A stretch of 64,000 bases of DNA from assembly GCA_022823625.1 (NCBI GenBank), contig JAJEHQ010000006.1, forward strand, positions 62,001 to 126,000, written 5' to 3'. The DNA comes from Gammaproteobacteria bacterium. Its GTDB lineage: Bacteria; Pseudomonadota; Gammaproteobacteria; Arenicellales; JAJDZL01. Under the pieces are notes generated by a model. That model worked only from the letters and a program-made list of their open reading frames with translations. It was not told where the DNA came from and ran no database searches. The translations under genes were made by a program, and so were the position numbers. Every line of letters begins with the position of its first letter. The first letter of the stretch is position 1. Shown here one piece after another: positions 52,032-60,385 of this stretch.

Positions 52032-52469
52032 ATGACGACTGAAACCAATGAACGTCAGTTCCTGTTTGACGTTTGGAACAAAGTTCAGAACAAAGAAAAG
52101 CTCAATGCTACGGAAAAGATGATCAGCAAAATCATCGAAATGCACCCAGAAGTGGACAGCGTGCTATCAAATCCTGAAGTTTTTGCCGATCATCAATTTG
52201 ACTTTGATGAACCGGACCCTTTTTCTCACCTTGGTCTGCATGCCATCGTAATGGAAATGGTGAGCAATGACTCACCAAGCGGACTTCGCTCCATCTATGA
52301 TCATCGCGTAAACCAAAGAGGAGATAAACACGAGGCTCAACACGACCTGATGCTGGCTGTATTTGACTGGCTGGTCGTCAATGCGGAAGATGAAACGTAT
52401 GAGCAACAGGAAGGACAGTTTATCGCCCAACTGCGTGAACAATTCAGTCAGCCAGTCCCTGACAACTGA
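52032..52469 (+). CDS. DUF1841 family protein
   Basis: Conserved proteobacterial protein of 145 residues with unknown role. The family core is FSHLGLHAIVMEMVSND through GLRSIYDHRV and then HEAQHDLMLAVFDWL, with several histidines that could bind metal. It lies 10 bp after nth, its usual neighbour in gammaproteobacteria. It ends in a short hairpin (ATCACC/GGTGAT at 52469-52486), without a U-run. No signal peptide. Confidence 0.85.
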   Translation: MTTETNERQFLFDVWNKVQNKEKLNATEKMISKIIEMHPEVDSVLSNPEVFADHQFDFDEPDPFSHLGLHAIVMEMVSNDSPSGLRSIYDHRVNQRGDKHEAQHDLMLAVFDWLVVNAEDETYEQQEGQFIAQLREQFSQPVPDN

Positions 52470-52651
52470 TCACCAAAGTAGGTGATACCAGTCTCTATTC
52501 AGCGCCTTTGTCACAAGCTGCGCTTATCATATCTATTCTTTTCAATCCTGGTGGATTGTTTGAAACAAATCTGACACATTGCAAGTCAAAGTAAGTCACC
52601 CGCTTGTAGGGGTATTATTTTTTTATTCAGCAACTTTTGGAGGACTGACTT

Positions 52652-52912
52652 ATGAAGTCACAGAAACTTCTTCTCGCTACAGCGATTAGCGGTGCAATCG
52701 CTCTCGGCACATTGACCCTTTCAACCGTCGCCAATGCGGAGGAAGAAAAGGAGAAATGCTATGGCGTAGCCAAAGCCGGACACAATGACTGTCAAACCGC
52801 CAACAGCTCATGCGCTGGCACTTCAACCATGGATGATCAGAGCGATGCATTTGTTCTTCTTCCCAAGGGGTTGTGCGGAAAACTCGCCGGCGGCAGTTTA
52901 GAATCTTCGTAG
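52652..52912 (+). CDS. bufA: Bufferin precursor, DUF2282 family
   Basis: Secreted metallophore-type precursor peptide of 86 residues. Residues 1-29 are a Sec signal peptide (KSQKLLLATAISG, cleavage near VANA). The mature part has four cysteines at 36, 47, 54 and 75 in the DUF2282 pattern EKCYGVAKAGHNDCQ, NSSCAGTS, DAFVLLPKGLCGKLAGG. Such peptides (BufA; GigP in Cupriavidus) have cysteines converted to thio-oxazoles by the MNIO enzyme and bind copper in the periplasm. GGAGG at 52639-52643 is an excellent ribosome site. First gene of the buf operon; 182 bp lie between it and DUF1841. Copper binding is from the family, not shown here. Confidence 0.9.
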   Translation: MKSQKLLLATAISGAIALGTLTLSTVANAEEEKEKCYGVAKAGHNDCQTANSSCAGTSTMDDQSDAFVLLPKGLCGKLAGGSLESS

Positions 52913-52948
52913 TAGAATTCCTGCAATTTTTCGATTAATTGCTTTGAG

Positions 52949-53800
52949 ATGGTTACGCGCCCGATTTCAGCTGATTCCGTTGGAATCGGGTTGCGTGCCG
53001 ATCACTGCGAATATGTCGCAGCCAATAGGCCGTCAGTAGACTGGTTCGAAGTCCACAGTGAAAATTACTTCGGACGAGGTGGCGCTCCTCACGACTGGTT
53101 AACACAAATCCGTCAAAACTACAACCTCAGCTTTCATGGCGTTGGGCTTTCACTGGGTTCAACAGACGACCTGAATGTAAAACACCTGGAAAGGCTCAAG
53201 GAAATAATTGACATTTACGAGCCGGGTCTGGTGTCAGAACACTTGTCGTGGAGTTCAATTGATGGAATCTACCTTCACGACCTTTTACCACTGCCATTCA
53301 CAAAAGAAACGATTTCACATCTCGCAGGTCGCATCGGGCGGGTTCAGGACACGTTAGGTCGCACAATCCTAGTCGAAAATGCGTCGACCTATCTTGAGTT
53401 CTCGCATTCCGAAATGAGTGAATGGGAGTTCATAAACGAAATCACCCGCCTAAGTGGATGTCAATTATTGCTTGACATCAATAACGTATATGTAAATGCC
53501 TGCAATCACCAGTTTGACCCGATTGAATTTCTTTCCGAGATATCACCGAGCATAGTCGGTGAAATTCACTTGGCAGGACACACCGTGAAGAATTTGCCGG
53601 AAGGTACGATTCGTATTGACACTCATGACCAGAGAGTCTGCGACGAAGTCTGGAATCTATACGAAACCGTTGCAAATCGCTTTAACACAGCACCCACTCT
53701 GATTGAATGGGATAAGGACCTACCGGAATTCTCCGTTCTGATGGATGAAGCAAATATTGCGAGAAGCTACCGTCAGGAGACGCAAAGTGCAGCTGCGTGA
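52949..53800 (+). CDS. bufB: MNIO (DUF692) peptide-modifying enzyme BufB
   Basis: Multinuclear non-heme iron-dependent oxidative enzyme with a TIM-barrel fold, 283 residues. It modifies cysteines in the partner peptide in the cytoplasm before export. Conserved metal-site blocks: VDWFEVHSENYFG (near 27-39), FHGVGLSLGS, LVSEHLSWSS, ILVENASTYLEF, LLLDINNVYVNACNH and VGEIHLAGH, with the expected His, Asp and Glu residues present. It starts 36 bp after bufA, with no strong ribosome site (GAG before ATG). The end overlaps bufC by 14 bp. The reaction is known from family members; here it is inferred. Confidence 0.9.
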   Translation: MVTRPISADSVGIGLRADHCEYVAANRPSVDWFEVHSENYFGRGGAPHDWLTQIRQNYNLSFHGVGLSLGSTDDLNVKHLERLKEIIDIYEPGLVSEHLSWSSIDGIYLHDLLPLPFTKETISHLAGRIGRVQDTLGRTILVENASTYLEFSHSEMSEWEFINEITRLSGCQLLLDINNVYVNACNHQFDPIEFLSEISPSIVGEIHLAGHTVKNLPEGTIRIDTHDQRVCDEVWNLYETVANRFNTAPTLIEWDKDLPEFSVLMDEANIARSYRQETQSAAA

Positions 53801-54575
53801 ATTGCAGAGTCAATTTAGTGCTGAGATTCTTTGCGGAGAAAATTCAAGCGTACAAACACTTGTTGAACAGCGCGGTTTTCAAGCCACACAGCGAATTAAT
53901 ATTTACCGGAATAACATCTTTGCAACCCTGACTGATACTCTAGCCAACATATTTCCTGTGAGCTGCGCAATGGTTGGTGAAGAGTTCTTCAAATCAATGG
54001 CGCAAATCTATACTCGATCCCATACACCTGACAGCGGGAATCTGCATGATTTTGGTGAACACCTGCCGTCATTAATTGAGTCCATGCCGGAACTCAGCAA
54101 CTATCCGTATTTATCTGCACTCGCCGAAATTGACTGGGCTTGCCATCGAGCGTTTCACTCGGCATCAGCGACTGCTCTTGACATCAGCAGTCTGAGTGAT
54201 TTTTCACCCGACAACTACGAAGACCTTCAGTTTGAATTTCACCCTTCAATACACACAATCAAGTCCAAATTTTCGATATTTGATATTTGGGAATTCGCGA
54301 CGTCGAATGGCCACGCTGACACCATACCGGACATTAAGTCTGAAGGACAACAAGTTCTGATTCATCGCTCAAAAAGTGGTGTAAAAGTCGTAAACATCGA
54401 AGACGATCTATTTCAAATGATCAATTTTCTCCGCGAACATGAAACGCTCGGAGCGACTATTACCTCAATTCTGGAATTAAATCCCGAATACAATTTGAAA
54501 GAAGGATTGAATCGCCTGTTTTCGTTTGGTGCAGTATCCACAATTACGGTTAAGCGTAGATTCGTTCATCAATAA
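53787..54575 (+). CDS. bufC: BufC, DUF2063 MNIO-partner protein
   Basis: DUF2063 (putative DNA-binding-like) partner of the DUF692 enzyme, 262 residues; it binds the leader or precursor so that BufB can act on it. The family start LRELQSQFSAEI is followed by INIYRNNIFATLTDTLANIFPVSCAMVGEEFF, then NLHDFGEHLPSLI and LSALAEIDWACHRAFHSA. The GTG at 53787 with AGGAG seven bases upstream is chosen over an ATG at 53745. It overlaps bufB by 14 bp in another frame, implying coupled translation. Confidence 0.86.
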   Translation: MQLRELQSQFSAEILCGENSSVQTLVEQRGFQATQRINIYRNNIFATLTDTLANIFPVSCAMVGEEFFKSMAQIYTRSHTPDSGNLHDFGEHLPSLIESMPELSNYPYLSALAEIDWACHRAFHSASATALDISSLSDFSPDNYEDLQFEFHPSIHTIKSKFSIFDIWEFATSNGHADTIPDIKSEGQQVLIHRSKSGVKVVNIEDDLFQMINFLREHETLGATITSILELNPEYNLKEGLNRLFSFGAVSTITVKRRFVHQ

Positions 54576-54602
54576 TTCTACTTCTCGGTCCAGGAAGAAC
54601 TT

Positions 54603-55043
54603 ATGGCTGCAATCATTCAACTTTATCGAAAAATACTCTGTCTGCTAAATTGTGGGGCACCGATTGCCGATCTGTTGGTACGACTTTGGATAGCAAATGT
54701 CTTTTGGAAATCTGGACTGACCAAAATAGCCAACATAGATACCACAATGTATCTCTTTGAATACGAATACGCTGTGCCGATTGTGCCATTTGAATTGGCA
54801 GCTTACATGGCGATATTTGCGGAACTGGTCTTTCCGGTGCTTTTGGTTCTTGGGCTTGCGACTCGAGCGACTGCCGGAGCACTTTTTATATTCAATGCCA
54901 TGGCTGTTATTTCGTACCCGTCATTGAATCCCGCTGGGATTGTTCAGCACCAAGTGTGGGGCATCATGCTGTTGATCCCGCTGTTTCATGGAGCCGGGGC
55001 CATTTCACTTGACCACTTCATAAACAAGCGGTTTCCCAAGTAG
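54603..55043 (+). CDS. DoxX family membrane protein of the buf operon
   Basis: Small membrane protein of 146 residues with about four hydrophobic helices (near 19-37, 65-84, 88-104 and 116-132). The DoxX opening is LVRLWIANVFWKSGLTKI, followed by PFELAAYMAIFAELVFPVLLVLGLATR and WGIMLLIPLFHGAGAISLDHF. DoxX members occur with DUF2282 operons (GigT in the gold-induced gig operon), possibly for redox or quinone-linked steps. It starts 27 bp after bufC and its stop overlaps the next start by one base. Role in metallopeptide export or redox balance is unproven. Confidence 0.85.
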   Translation: MAAIIQLYRKILCLLNCGAPIADLLVRLWIANVFWKSGLTKIANIDTTMYLFEYEYAVPIVPFELAAYMAIFAELVFPVLLVLGLATRATAGALFIFNAMAVISYPSLNPAGIVQHQVWGIMLLIPLFHGAGAISLDHFINKRFPK

Positions 55044-56086
55044 TGACTTCAATGGACGTGCTTAACGACACCATACCTGTCGTATCTGACACATTCAGTG
55101 ATCTGTCGCTAGATTCCAGCAGTTCAATCAAACGCTGGAATTTTTTCTCAACACTCCATGAAAATGGAATCAGAGGGCTAACGCGCGCCAAAATTCGTGA
55201 AGTTCAGGTCAATCTAGGCAAACTCTGTAATCAGGCGTGTAATCACTGTCACGTAGATGCAGGTCCTAATCGGACTGAAATCATGACTTGGGAAGTCATG
55301 GAAAAAATTGCCCGCTGGTGTGTCGATAACCAAGTCGAATCAGTCGATGTAACCGGTGGAGCACCGGAGCTCAACCCGAATTTCAGACGTTTCGTCAATA
55401 CCTGTCTCCAGAACAACATGTTAGTTACCTCGCGATGCAACCTGACAGTGTTGCTGGTTGATGGGCAAGAAGACCTCGCCGCCTGGTATACCAAGCGTGG
55501 AGTGAAACTGATCTGCTCGCTGCCCTGTTATTCCAAGGACAATCTCGAGCAGCAACGTGGTAAAGGTACATTTGGACAGAGTATCAGTGCCCTGCAAATT
55601 TTGAACAAGCACGGCTATGGCATCAATCCAAACCTTGAACTAGACCTCGTCTATAACCCCAATGGAGCTTTTCTGCCGCCGGCTCAGGATTCGTTGGAAG
55701 CAACTTATAAAATTCGTCTTGAAGAAGATTTCGGTATTCATTTCAACCGACTTTACACGCTTACGAATTTACCGATTAGCCGCTTCCGACACTATCTGAA
55801 ACGAACCGGGGAATATGAAAGCTACATGAACCTTCTGCAGGAAAAATTCAATCCACAGACAGTGCCAAATCTGATGTGTCGGCACATCATCAGTGTAGAC
55901 TGGTTAGGGAGAATCTACGACTGTGACTTCAATCAGATGCTGGATATTCCAGCCGGCTGGCACAAGCCTAGATATCTGTGGGAACAAGATCTTCATCAGT
56001 TCACGAATGACCGTATTGCAGTCGATTCCCATTGCTTTGGTTGTACAGCTGGCGCGGGAAGCAGTTGCGGTGGTTCACTCGCGTGA
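55043..56086 (+). CDS. Radical SAM protein of the ArsS (arsenosugar biosynthesis) family
   Basis: Radical SAM enzyme of 347 residues. The cluster motif is C62-x3-C66-x2-C69 in GKLCNQACNHCHVDAGPNRTE. After it come VDVTGGAPELNPNFR, LVTSRCNLTVLL, and the Cys-rich C-terminus MCRHIISVDWLGRIYDCDFNQML and HCFGCTAGAGSSCGGSL. This is the pattern of ArsS, which makes dimethylarsenosugar from SAM and arsenite-derived substrates, usually with ArsM. No arsM, arsR or arsB gene is in the window. The GTG at 55043 overlaps the doxX stop; an ATG three codons on is also possible. Coupling to doxX suggests it belongs to the buf operon, perhaps as a further modifier of the peptide or a linked metalloid-detoxification step. 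Confidence 0.85.
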   Translation: MTSMDVLNDTIPVVSDTFSDLSLDSSSSIKRWNFFSTLHENGIRGLTRAKIREVQVNLGKLCNQACNHCHVDAGPNRTEIMTWEVMEKIARWCVDNQVESVDVTGGAPELNPNFRRFVNTCLQNNMLVTSRCNLTVLLVDGQEDLAAWYTKRGVKLICSLPCYSKDNLEQQRGKGTFGQSISALQILNKHGYGINPNLELDLVYNPNGAFLPPAQDSLEATYKIRLEEDFGIHFNRLYTLTNLPISRFRHYLKRTGEYESYMNLLQEKFNPQTVPNLMCRHIISVDWLGRIYDCDFNQMLDIPAGWHKPRYLWEQDLHQFTNDRIAVDSHCFGCTAGAGSSCGGSLA

Positions 56087-56095
56087 CTTTTTGAG

Positions 56096-56836
56096 CTATT
56101 TGGCCAATCGCTGTCGATACGCCTCAAAAGCAACCACGCCAACCGCAACTGAAACGTTCAGACTTGAAATTTTGCCTCGCATTGGTATGCAGGCGAGCTG
56201 ATCACATCTCTTTCTGGTTCCAACCCGCATTCCAGTCTCTTCCGTGCCGAATACCAGTACACATTTTTCCGACAAATCTAGTTCGTAGACAGAATCGGTC
56301 GCGTCTCCTTCGAGTCCCACAACAAAGTAATCCTGCGACTTCAACTCATCCAGCGTACGAATGAGATTTGATGCACGGTAAATCGGGGTGGTTTCCACCG
56401 CACCTGCCGCAGTTCGGGAAACAGTCGCTGTAAGCGCGCAGCCGCGACTTCGGGGTAGAATCACGCCTCCCACTCCGGCAGCGTTGGCACTTCGAAAGCA
56501 TGCGCCAAGATTACGCGGATCCAAAATTCCATCCAAAGCAACAAGCAGATTTGAATCCTGTAGCGTACCAAGCCATTCAGATAAACTCTTACCGTGCGAA
56601 TCACCGACTCGAAAATGGCTGAGAATAATAACCCCCTGATGTTTGTTTCCTTCAGAGATCTCAGCCAGATCACTGTTTGGCAAACGTTTGATCTTGATCC
56701 CGCGACTTCTTGCAATTTGCTCAATTTCCCGCAAGCGACGATCTTGTCGCTTAGCGCTCAATAACACCGTTTCAATATCGTCTGCCCGGTTTTTCAACAT
56801 CGCGATGGCGACATGTATGCCGTAGTGTTTTTGCAT
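56096..56836 (-). CDS. rlmB: 23S rRNA (guanosine-2'-O)-methyltransferase RlmB
   Basis: SPOUT-family methyltransferase for Gm2251 in 23S rRNA, 246 residues. The N-terminal substrate domain opens with YGIHVAIAML. SPOUT motifs are LDGILDPRNLGACFRSANAAGVGGVILP in segments, LVFGTEETGMR and CIPMRGKISSLNVSVAVGVVAFE, forming the SAM knot. It follows the RNase R-like gene on the same strand by 101 bp, the classical rnr-rlmB pair, and converges with the ArsS-type gene. Confidence 0.95.
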   Translation of the reverse strand: MQKHYGIHVAIAMLKNRADDIETVLLSAKRQDRRLREIEQIARSRGIKIKRLPNSDLAEISEGNKHQGVIILSHFRVGDSHGKSLSEWLGTLQDSNLLVALDGILDPRNLGACFRSANAAGVGGVILPRSRGCALTATVSRTAAGAVETTPIYRASNLIRTLDELKSQDYFVVGLEGDATDSVYELDLSEKCVLVFGTEETGMRVGTRKRCDQLACIPMRGKISSLNVSVAVGVVAFEAYRQRLAK

Positions 56837-56937
56837 TTTTTGAATTACTTTAGATACGTTGTTGATTCAGTTCGGTTCGCGGTGCCGGGTGTTTACTAAG
56901 TCCTGATTATGAAAGCCATCAACACAGGAAATTATCG

Positions 56938-58884
56938 TCAAGCCAGTTCAAAATTAACGTGTCCCAACTCAGGATCGGCACCCGCGACTCTGACTTTCAA
57001 ACTGTCACCAATGCTGAAACGCTTACCAGTACGGTCGCTGACCAAATTTCTTGACGACTCTTCATAAGTGAAATACTCATGCCCTAAATCGGATACATGA
57101 ATCATACCGTCAACAAAGGGTGAATCCAATTGAACAAATACTCCAAAACGTCTGCAATCGGTAACTACCGCATCAAACCTCTCTCCTACACGTGATTTCA
57201 TCAGCTCTGCCTTAAGCCAACTTTCAGCATCCCTCGCACAGCTCTCTGCGCGACGCTCTGTTCGGGAGCTCTGCTCTGCGACTGACGTGAGTACCGGTTC
57301 TTCAGGATTATCTCCGGTGTCATTCAGTACACGTTTAATCATCCGGTGAACGACCAAGTCCGGGTATCTTCGAATCGGTGAAGTGAAGTGCGTATATTCG
57401 GGGTAATTCAATGCGAAGTGAGAACTGATCCTTGAAGAGTAAATTGCCATTTCCAAGCTACGCAGAAGGTGAATCTGGAATGCAGAATACAGCGTAGGGC
57501 TCTGCTTTCTGAACTGCTCAGTTACAACCTGGTAATGTACCAATGTCGATTCTGAGGTCAATTTATTTCTCAAACCACTGTCGGACAGCATTTGATTGAT
57601 GAATTGCAGATTAGACTCTTTCGGTGGACCATGAACCCGATACAATCCAGCATCCGAATAATGTGCAGCGATAAAATTTGCCGCACATGTATTTGCCGCA
57701 AGCATTGCCTCTTCTATCAAACTGTGAGACAGATACTTCTGGTCTTTGGAGACATCTGCCACCGCCCCTGAGGAATCAAAATTAATACTCAGCGCCGGTA
57801 TATCCAAATTCAATGCACCTCTCGCTTTTCTCGCCTCCATAAATGTTTCGTGCAGATCAAACAATCGCTGAATGCTATTTGAAACTTCGTCGGTCCGCGT
57901 CCCGTTAATTGCCGAATTTCCTACTTCTTCGTAAGTCAACCTCGCCCGAGACCTAATCACAGCTTCGTAAAATTGATAGGAATCCACCGTTCCATTTGCA
58001 CTGACAGCCATTTCACAGACCAGTGCCAGTCGATCCAAGTCGGGTTTCAGCGAGCACGCTTCACTAGAGAGCTCAGGTGGAAGCATCGGTACGGATTGAC
58101 AAGGAAAATAAATCGATGCGCCTCTTTTCAAAGCTTCAGCATCGAGCAAAGTTCCAGGTTTGACGTAGTGAGCGACATCGGCAATTGCAACCCACAATCG
58201 ATATCCGTCATGCTCTGTGCGTTCACAGTAAACAGCATCATCATGATCTCTGGCTTCTACTGGGTCAATGGTCACGAAGGCCAGATCCCTTAAATCTCTA
58301 CGGTTGACCACCTCACTTTCCGTGCAGACCAAAGCGACATCGTCCAGATCAGTTTTCATGCGCTTTGGCCAATTCTCCCGAATTCCGAATCTGGTCAGAG
58401 CAACTGCCGCTGCCACATCACACTGATTGTCCAAAATTTGATCGATCGAACTAAGTTCCCAAACAACGCCACGGCGCGGTCGTGTAGGCCGTTGTTTCAA
58501 AGTCGCAACCACATATTGACCGTGATCTATTGCCTGCAGATTCTCAGAAGTTTCAACCCTACCAGGTACAAATAAACCGATAGGCTCCAAAGAATGTGTC
58601 AAGCGCGACATTTTGTGTCTGACACGCAGGACAACCTGACATACTCCGCGAGACTCTACACTTAATGACTCAGGACTGATTTGGATCAATTCTTTGTGTA
58701 ATCCGTGTGAGCCAGACACCCGATCCCCTGGCAGTAATACAGGACAATCCATAGCGGAAAACTTCAACAACTCCCCGTCATCTTTTCTTAACCAAATTTG
58801 ACGAATGCTAGCATATTCAACGGTCGCGCAAGTCCGTTTGGGCCGCATTTTGGCGCGAGATTTTCGGCCGCTCTGCTTCTTCAT
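56938..58884 (-). CDS. rnr: RNase R family 3'-5' exoribonuclease, short form
   Basis: RNB-family exoribonuclease of 648 residues. The catalytic block is TIDPVEARDHDDAVYC with aspartates at 207, 213, 215 and 216. Next come VADVAHYVKPG, YFPCQSVPMLPPELSSEACSLKPDLDRLAL, the YRVHGPP loop, the HFTSPIRRYPDLVVHR block, and a C-terminal S1 domain (VVTDCRRFGVFVQL). RNase R is usually about 750-810 residues; the N-terminal helix-turn-helix and one cold-shock domain are missing, replaced by a basic leader of 18 residues. Its neighbour rlmB marks it as RNase R rather than RNase II, which would also fit the size. Start ATG at 58884. Confidence 0.87.
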   Translation of the reverse strand: MKKQSGRKSRAKMRPKRTCATVEYASIRQIWLRKDDGELLKFSAMDCPVLLPGDRVSGSHGLHKELIQISPESLSVESRGVCQVVLRVRHKMSRLTHSLEPIGLFVPGRVETSENLQAIDHGQYVVATLKQRPTRPRRGVVWELSSIDQILDNQCDVAAAVALTRFGIRENWPKRMKTDLDDVALVCTESEVVNRRDLRDLAFVTIDPVEARDHDDAVYCERTEHDGYRLWVAIADVAHYVKPGTLLDAEALKRGASIYFPCQSVPMLPPELSSEACSLKPDLDRLALVCEMAVSANGTVDSYQFYEAVIRSRARLTYEEVGNSAINGTRTDEVSNSIQRLFDLHETFMEARKARGALNLDIPALSINFDSSGAVADVSKDQKYLSHSLIEEAMLAANTCAANFIAAHYSDAGLYRVHGPPKESNLQFINQMLSDSGLRNKLTSESTLVHYQVVTEQFRKQSPTLYSAFQIHLLRSLEMAIYSSRISSHFALNYPEYTHFTSPIRRYPDLVVHRMIKRVLNDTGDNPEEPVLTSVAEQSSRTERRAESCARDAESWLKAELMKSRVGERFDAVVTDCRRFGVFVQLDSPFVDGMIHVSDLGHEYFTYEESSRNLVSDRTGKRFSIGDSLKVRVAGADPELGHVNFELA

Positions 58885-58947
58885 CTATGTTTGTAAAATT
58901 GAGATGCCCTTCGACTGTCTGCCAAAGACCGGATGTTGTATCAGAGT

Positions 58948-59688
58948 TTAATGGTCGGGCTCAACCGGATCAAGGCAATCGGGATTGTTGTATGCCGGAT
59001 AGTTAATGCGAGTGGATATTGGATCCGCCGTCATTTGTTCTTCTGGATATGGAACAGCCAACTGCAACGCCAATTGACTATTACTGCCCATCCAGTCACC
59101 CCAGTTCTCTGGGTCAAGGATAACTGGCATTCGAAAATTTGAATTATGAATCTTTTCCATCAGCGCGTTTGCCTTCGTTGTCACAATCGTGCACGACAAA
59201 AACATTGAGCCGTCCTCTGTCCGACCGCGCTCCCAAAGACCAGCAAATGCCATAATGGGCTGTTCAGAGTGGTAGATGTGCCACGGTTGCTTACGCTTCT
59301 GACCTTCAACAATTTGCCATTCGTAAAAGCCAGTGGCAGGAATCAGACATCGTTGCGCTTTCTTCCATGCGTTTCGGTAACTAGGTTTGGAAGTCATCGA
59401 TTCGCTTCTTGCGTTGGCTGTCGAGAACTTCGGCACCTCTGAACCCGCCCAAAATGGAATTAAAGGCCAAATCGCGCTTTGCAAAAGGAGTTGATTTTCA
59501 GAACCTAACCGAACAACCGGAATTTTGGTCAAACCTTCGTCATCAGCCGTCTCGACAACGGTTTGTTTCACCGATGGGCTGATGTTGTAAGACTTGGAAA
59601 ACGACTCAATTTGAACGTTTTCGTTCAAAATGTCGAATGTCGTCATCAACGCATCCGCATCAGTGAGGATGTTGAAGCGTCCACACAT
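58948..59688 (-). CDS. SRAP domain protein (YedK/HMCES family)
   Basis: Protects cells by forming a covalent thiazolidine link to abasic sites in single-stranded DNA. The protein is 246 residues. The catalytic Cys2 follows the initiator Met (MCGRF). The other active-site residues are N35 (YNISPS), E123 (GFYEW) and H181. Canonical members have His followed within one residue by RMP (for example IHDRMP); here the sequence is IHNSNFRMPVIL, so about three residues are inserted between H181 and R186. All key residues are still present. The gene stands next to the tRNA-Arg gene and is probably monocistronic. Confidence 0.92.
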   Translation of the reverse strand: MCGRFNILTDADALMTTFDILNENVQIESFSKSYNISPSVKQTVVETADDEGLTKIPVVRLGSENQLLLQSAIWPLIPFWAGSEVPKFSTANARSESMTSKPSYRNAWKKAQRCLIPATGFYEWQIVEGQKRKQPWHIYHSEQPIMAFAGLWERGRTEDGSMFLSCTIVTTKANALMEKIHNSNFRMPVILDPENWGDWMGSNSQLALQLAVPYPEEQMTADPISTRINYPAYNNPDCLDPVEPDH

Positions 59689-59712
59689 GATGATGAATTC
59701 ACTGATTGAATT

Positions 59713-59790
59713 TGGCGCGCCCGGAGGGATTCGAACCCCCGACTCCCAGATTCGTAGTCTGGTACTCTAATCCAGCTGAGCTACGGGCGC
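59713..59790 (-). tRNA. tRNA-Arg (ACG)
   Basis: Encoded CCA (59713-59715). Acceptor GCGCCCG pairs with CGGGCGC. The anticodon loop CTACGAA gives anticodon ACG, read as inosine after editing, for CGU/CGC/CGA codons. T-arm GGGGGTTCGAATCCCTC. The D-loop carries one base more than the E. coli version. Confidence 0.96.
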
Positions 59791-59838
59791 ATTTTCAAGG
59801 CAGAGTAATTCTTTAATCCATTCATCCAAATTCTGCCT

Positions 59839-59927
59839 TGGCGGAGAGGGTGGGATTCGAACCCACGATGGGGGTTGCCCATACTCCCTTAGCAGGGGAG
59901 CGCCTTCAGCCGCTCGGCCACCTCTCC
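59839..59927 (-). tRNA. tRNA-Ser (GCU)
   Basis: Encoded CCA (59839-59841). Acceptor GGAGAGG pairs with CCTCTCC. Anticodon stem CTCCC/GGGAG around CTGCTAA gives anticodon GCU for AGC/AGU. A long variable arm (TATGGGCAACCCCCAT) is present as expected of tRNA-Ser. It follows csrA and precedes tRNA-Arg, a conserved gammaproteobacterial order. Confidence 0.97.
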
Positions 59928-59993
59928 GGTAATGATGATGACTGATCATAGCTTCAATGAAATCAATGTCAGCCAGAGAAAAATCACCGGCAT

Positions 59994-60176
59994 TTACTCT
60001 TCTTCTTGCGCCTTTTCACTTTGTATGCGTTCGTAAATCTCTTCACGATACACACTGACACTTTTAGGAGCATCAATACCCAAACGAACCTGATTCCCTT
60101 TAGTTCCGAGAATTGTGACAGTAATATCGCCGTCAATTTTTACGGATTCTCCAATCCTTCTTGTCAAAATTAACAC
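59994..60176 (-). CDS. csrA: Carbon storage regulator CsrA
   Basis: RNA-binding post-transcriptional regulator, 60 residues, that binds GGA motifs in mRNA leaders. The fold signature is [34 protein letters not shown] in segments, with the functional R44-like region in [13 protein letters not shown]. The acidic tail EKAQEEE is typical. The start is GTG at 60176 with a perfect AGGAGG at 60187-60192. A TATAAT on the minus strand at 60317-60312, about 140 bp upstream, could be its promoter. CsrA often controls metabolism switches and motility. Confidence 0.96.
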   Translation of the reverse strand: MLILTRRIGESVKIDGDITVTILGTKGNQVRLGIDAPKSVSVYREEIYERIQSEKAQEEE

Positions 60177-60385
60177 AAGTTAAAAACCTCCTAGCGTTGC
60201 AGAACTGTCCGTAGAACTACTCTGCAATTTGTCCAAAAAAACCAATCCTTCGATGAACCGGAGTTAGTAATCCAGCCTAACTTCGTTGGTCGGATGTGAC
60301 CAAACCTAGTAATTATATGGTGAGAAGAATGCATTATGTTGTTGCCCCACAATTCGAACTACATAAACCAATAACCATGCAGATT

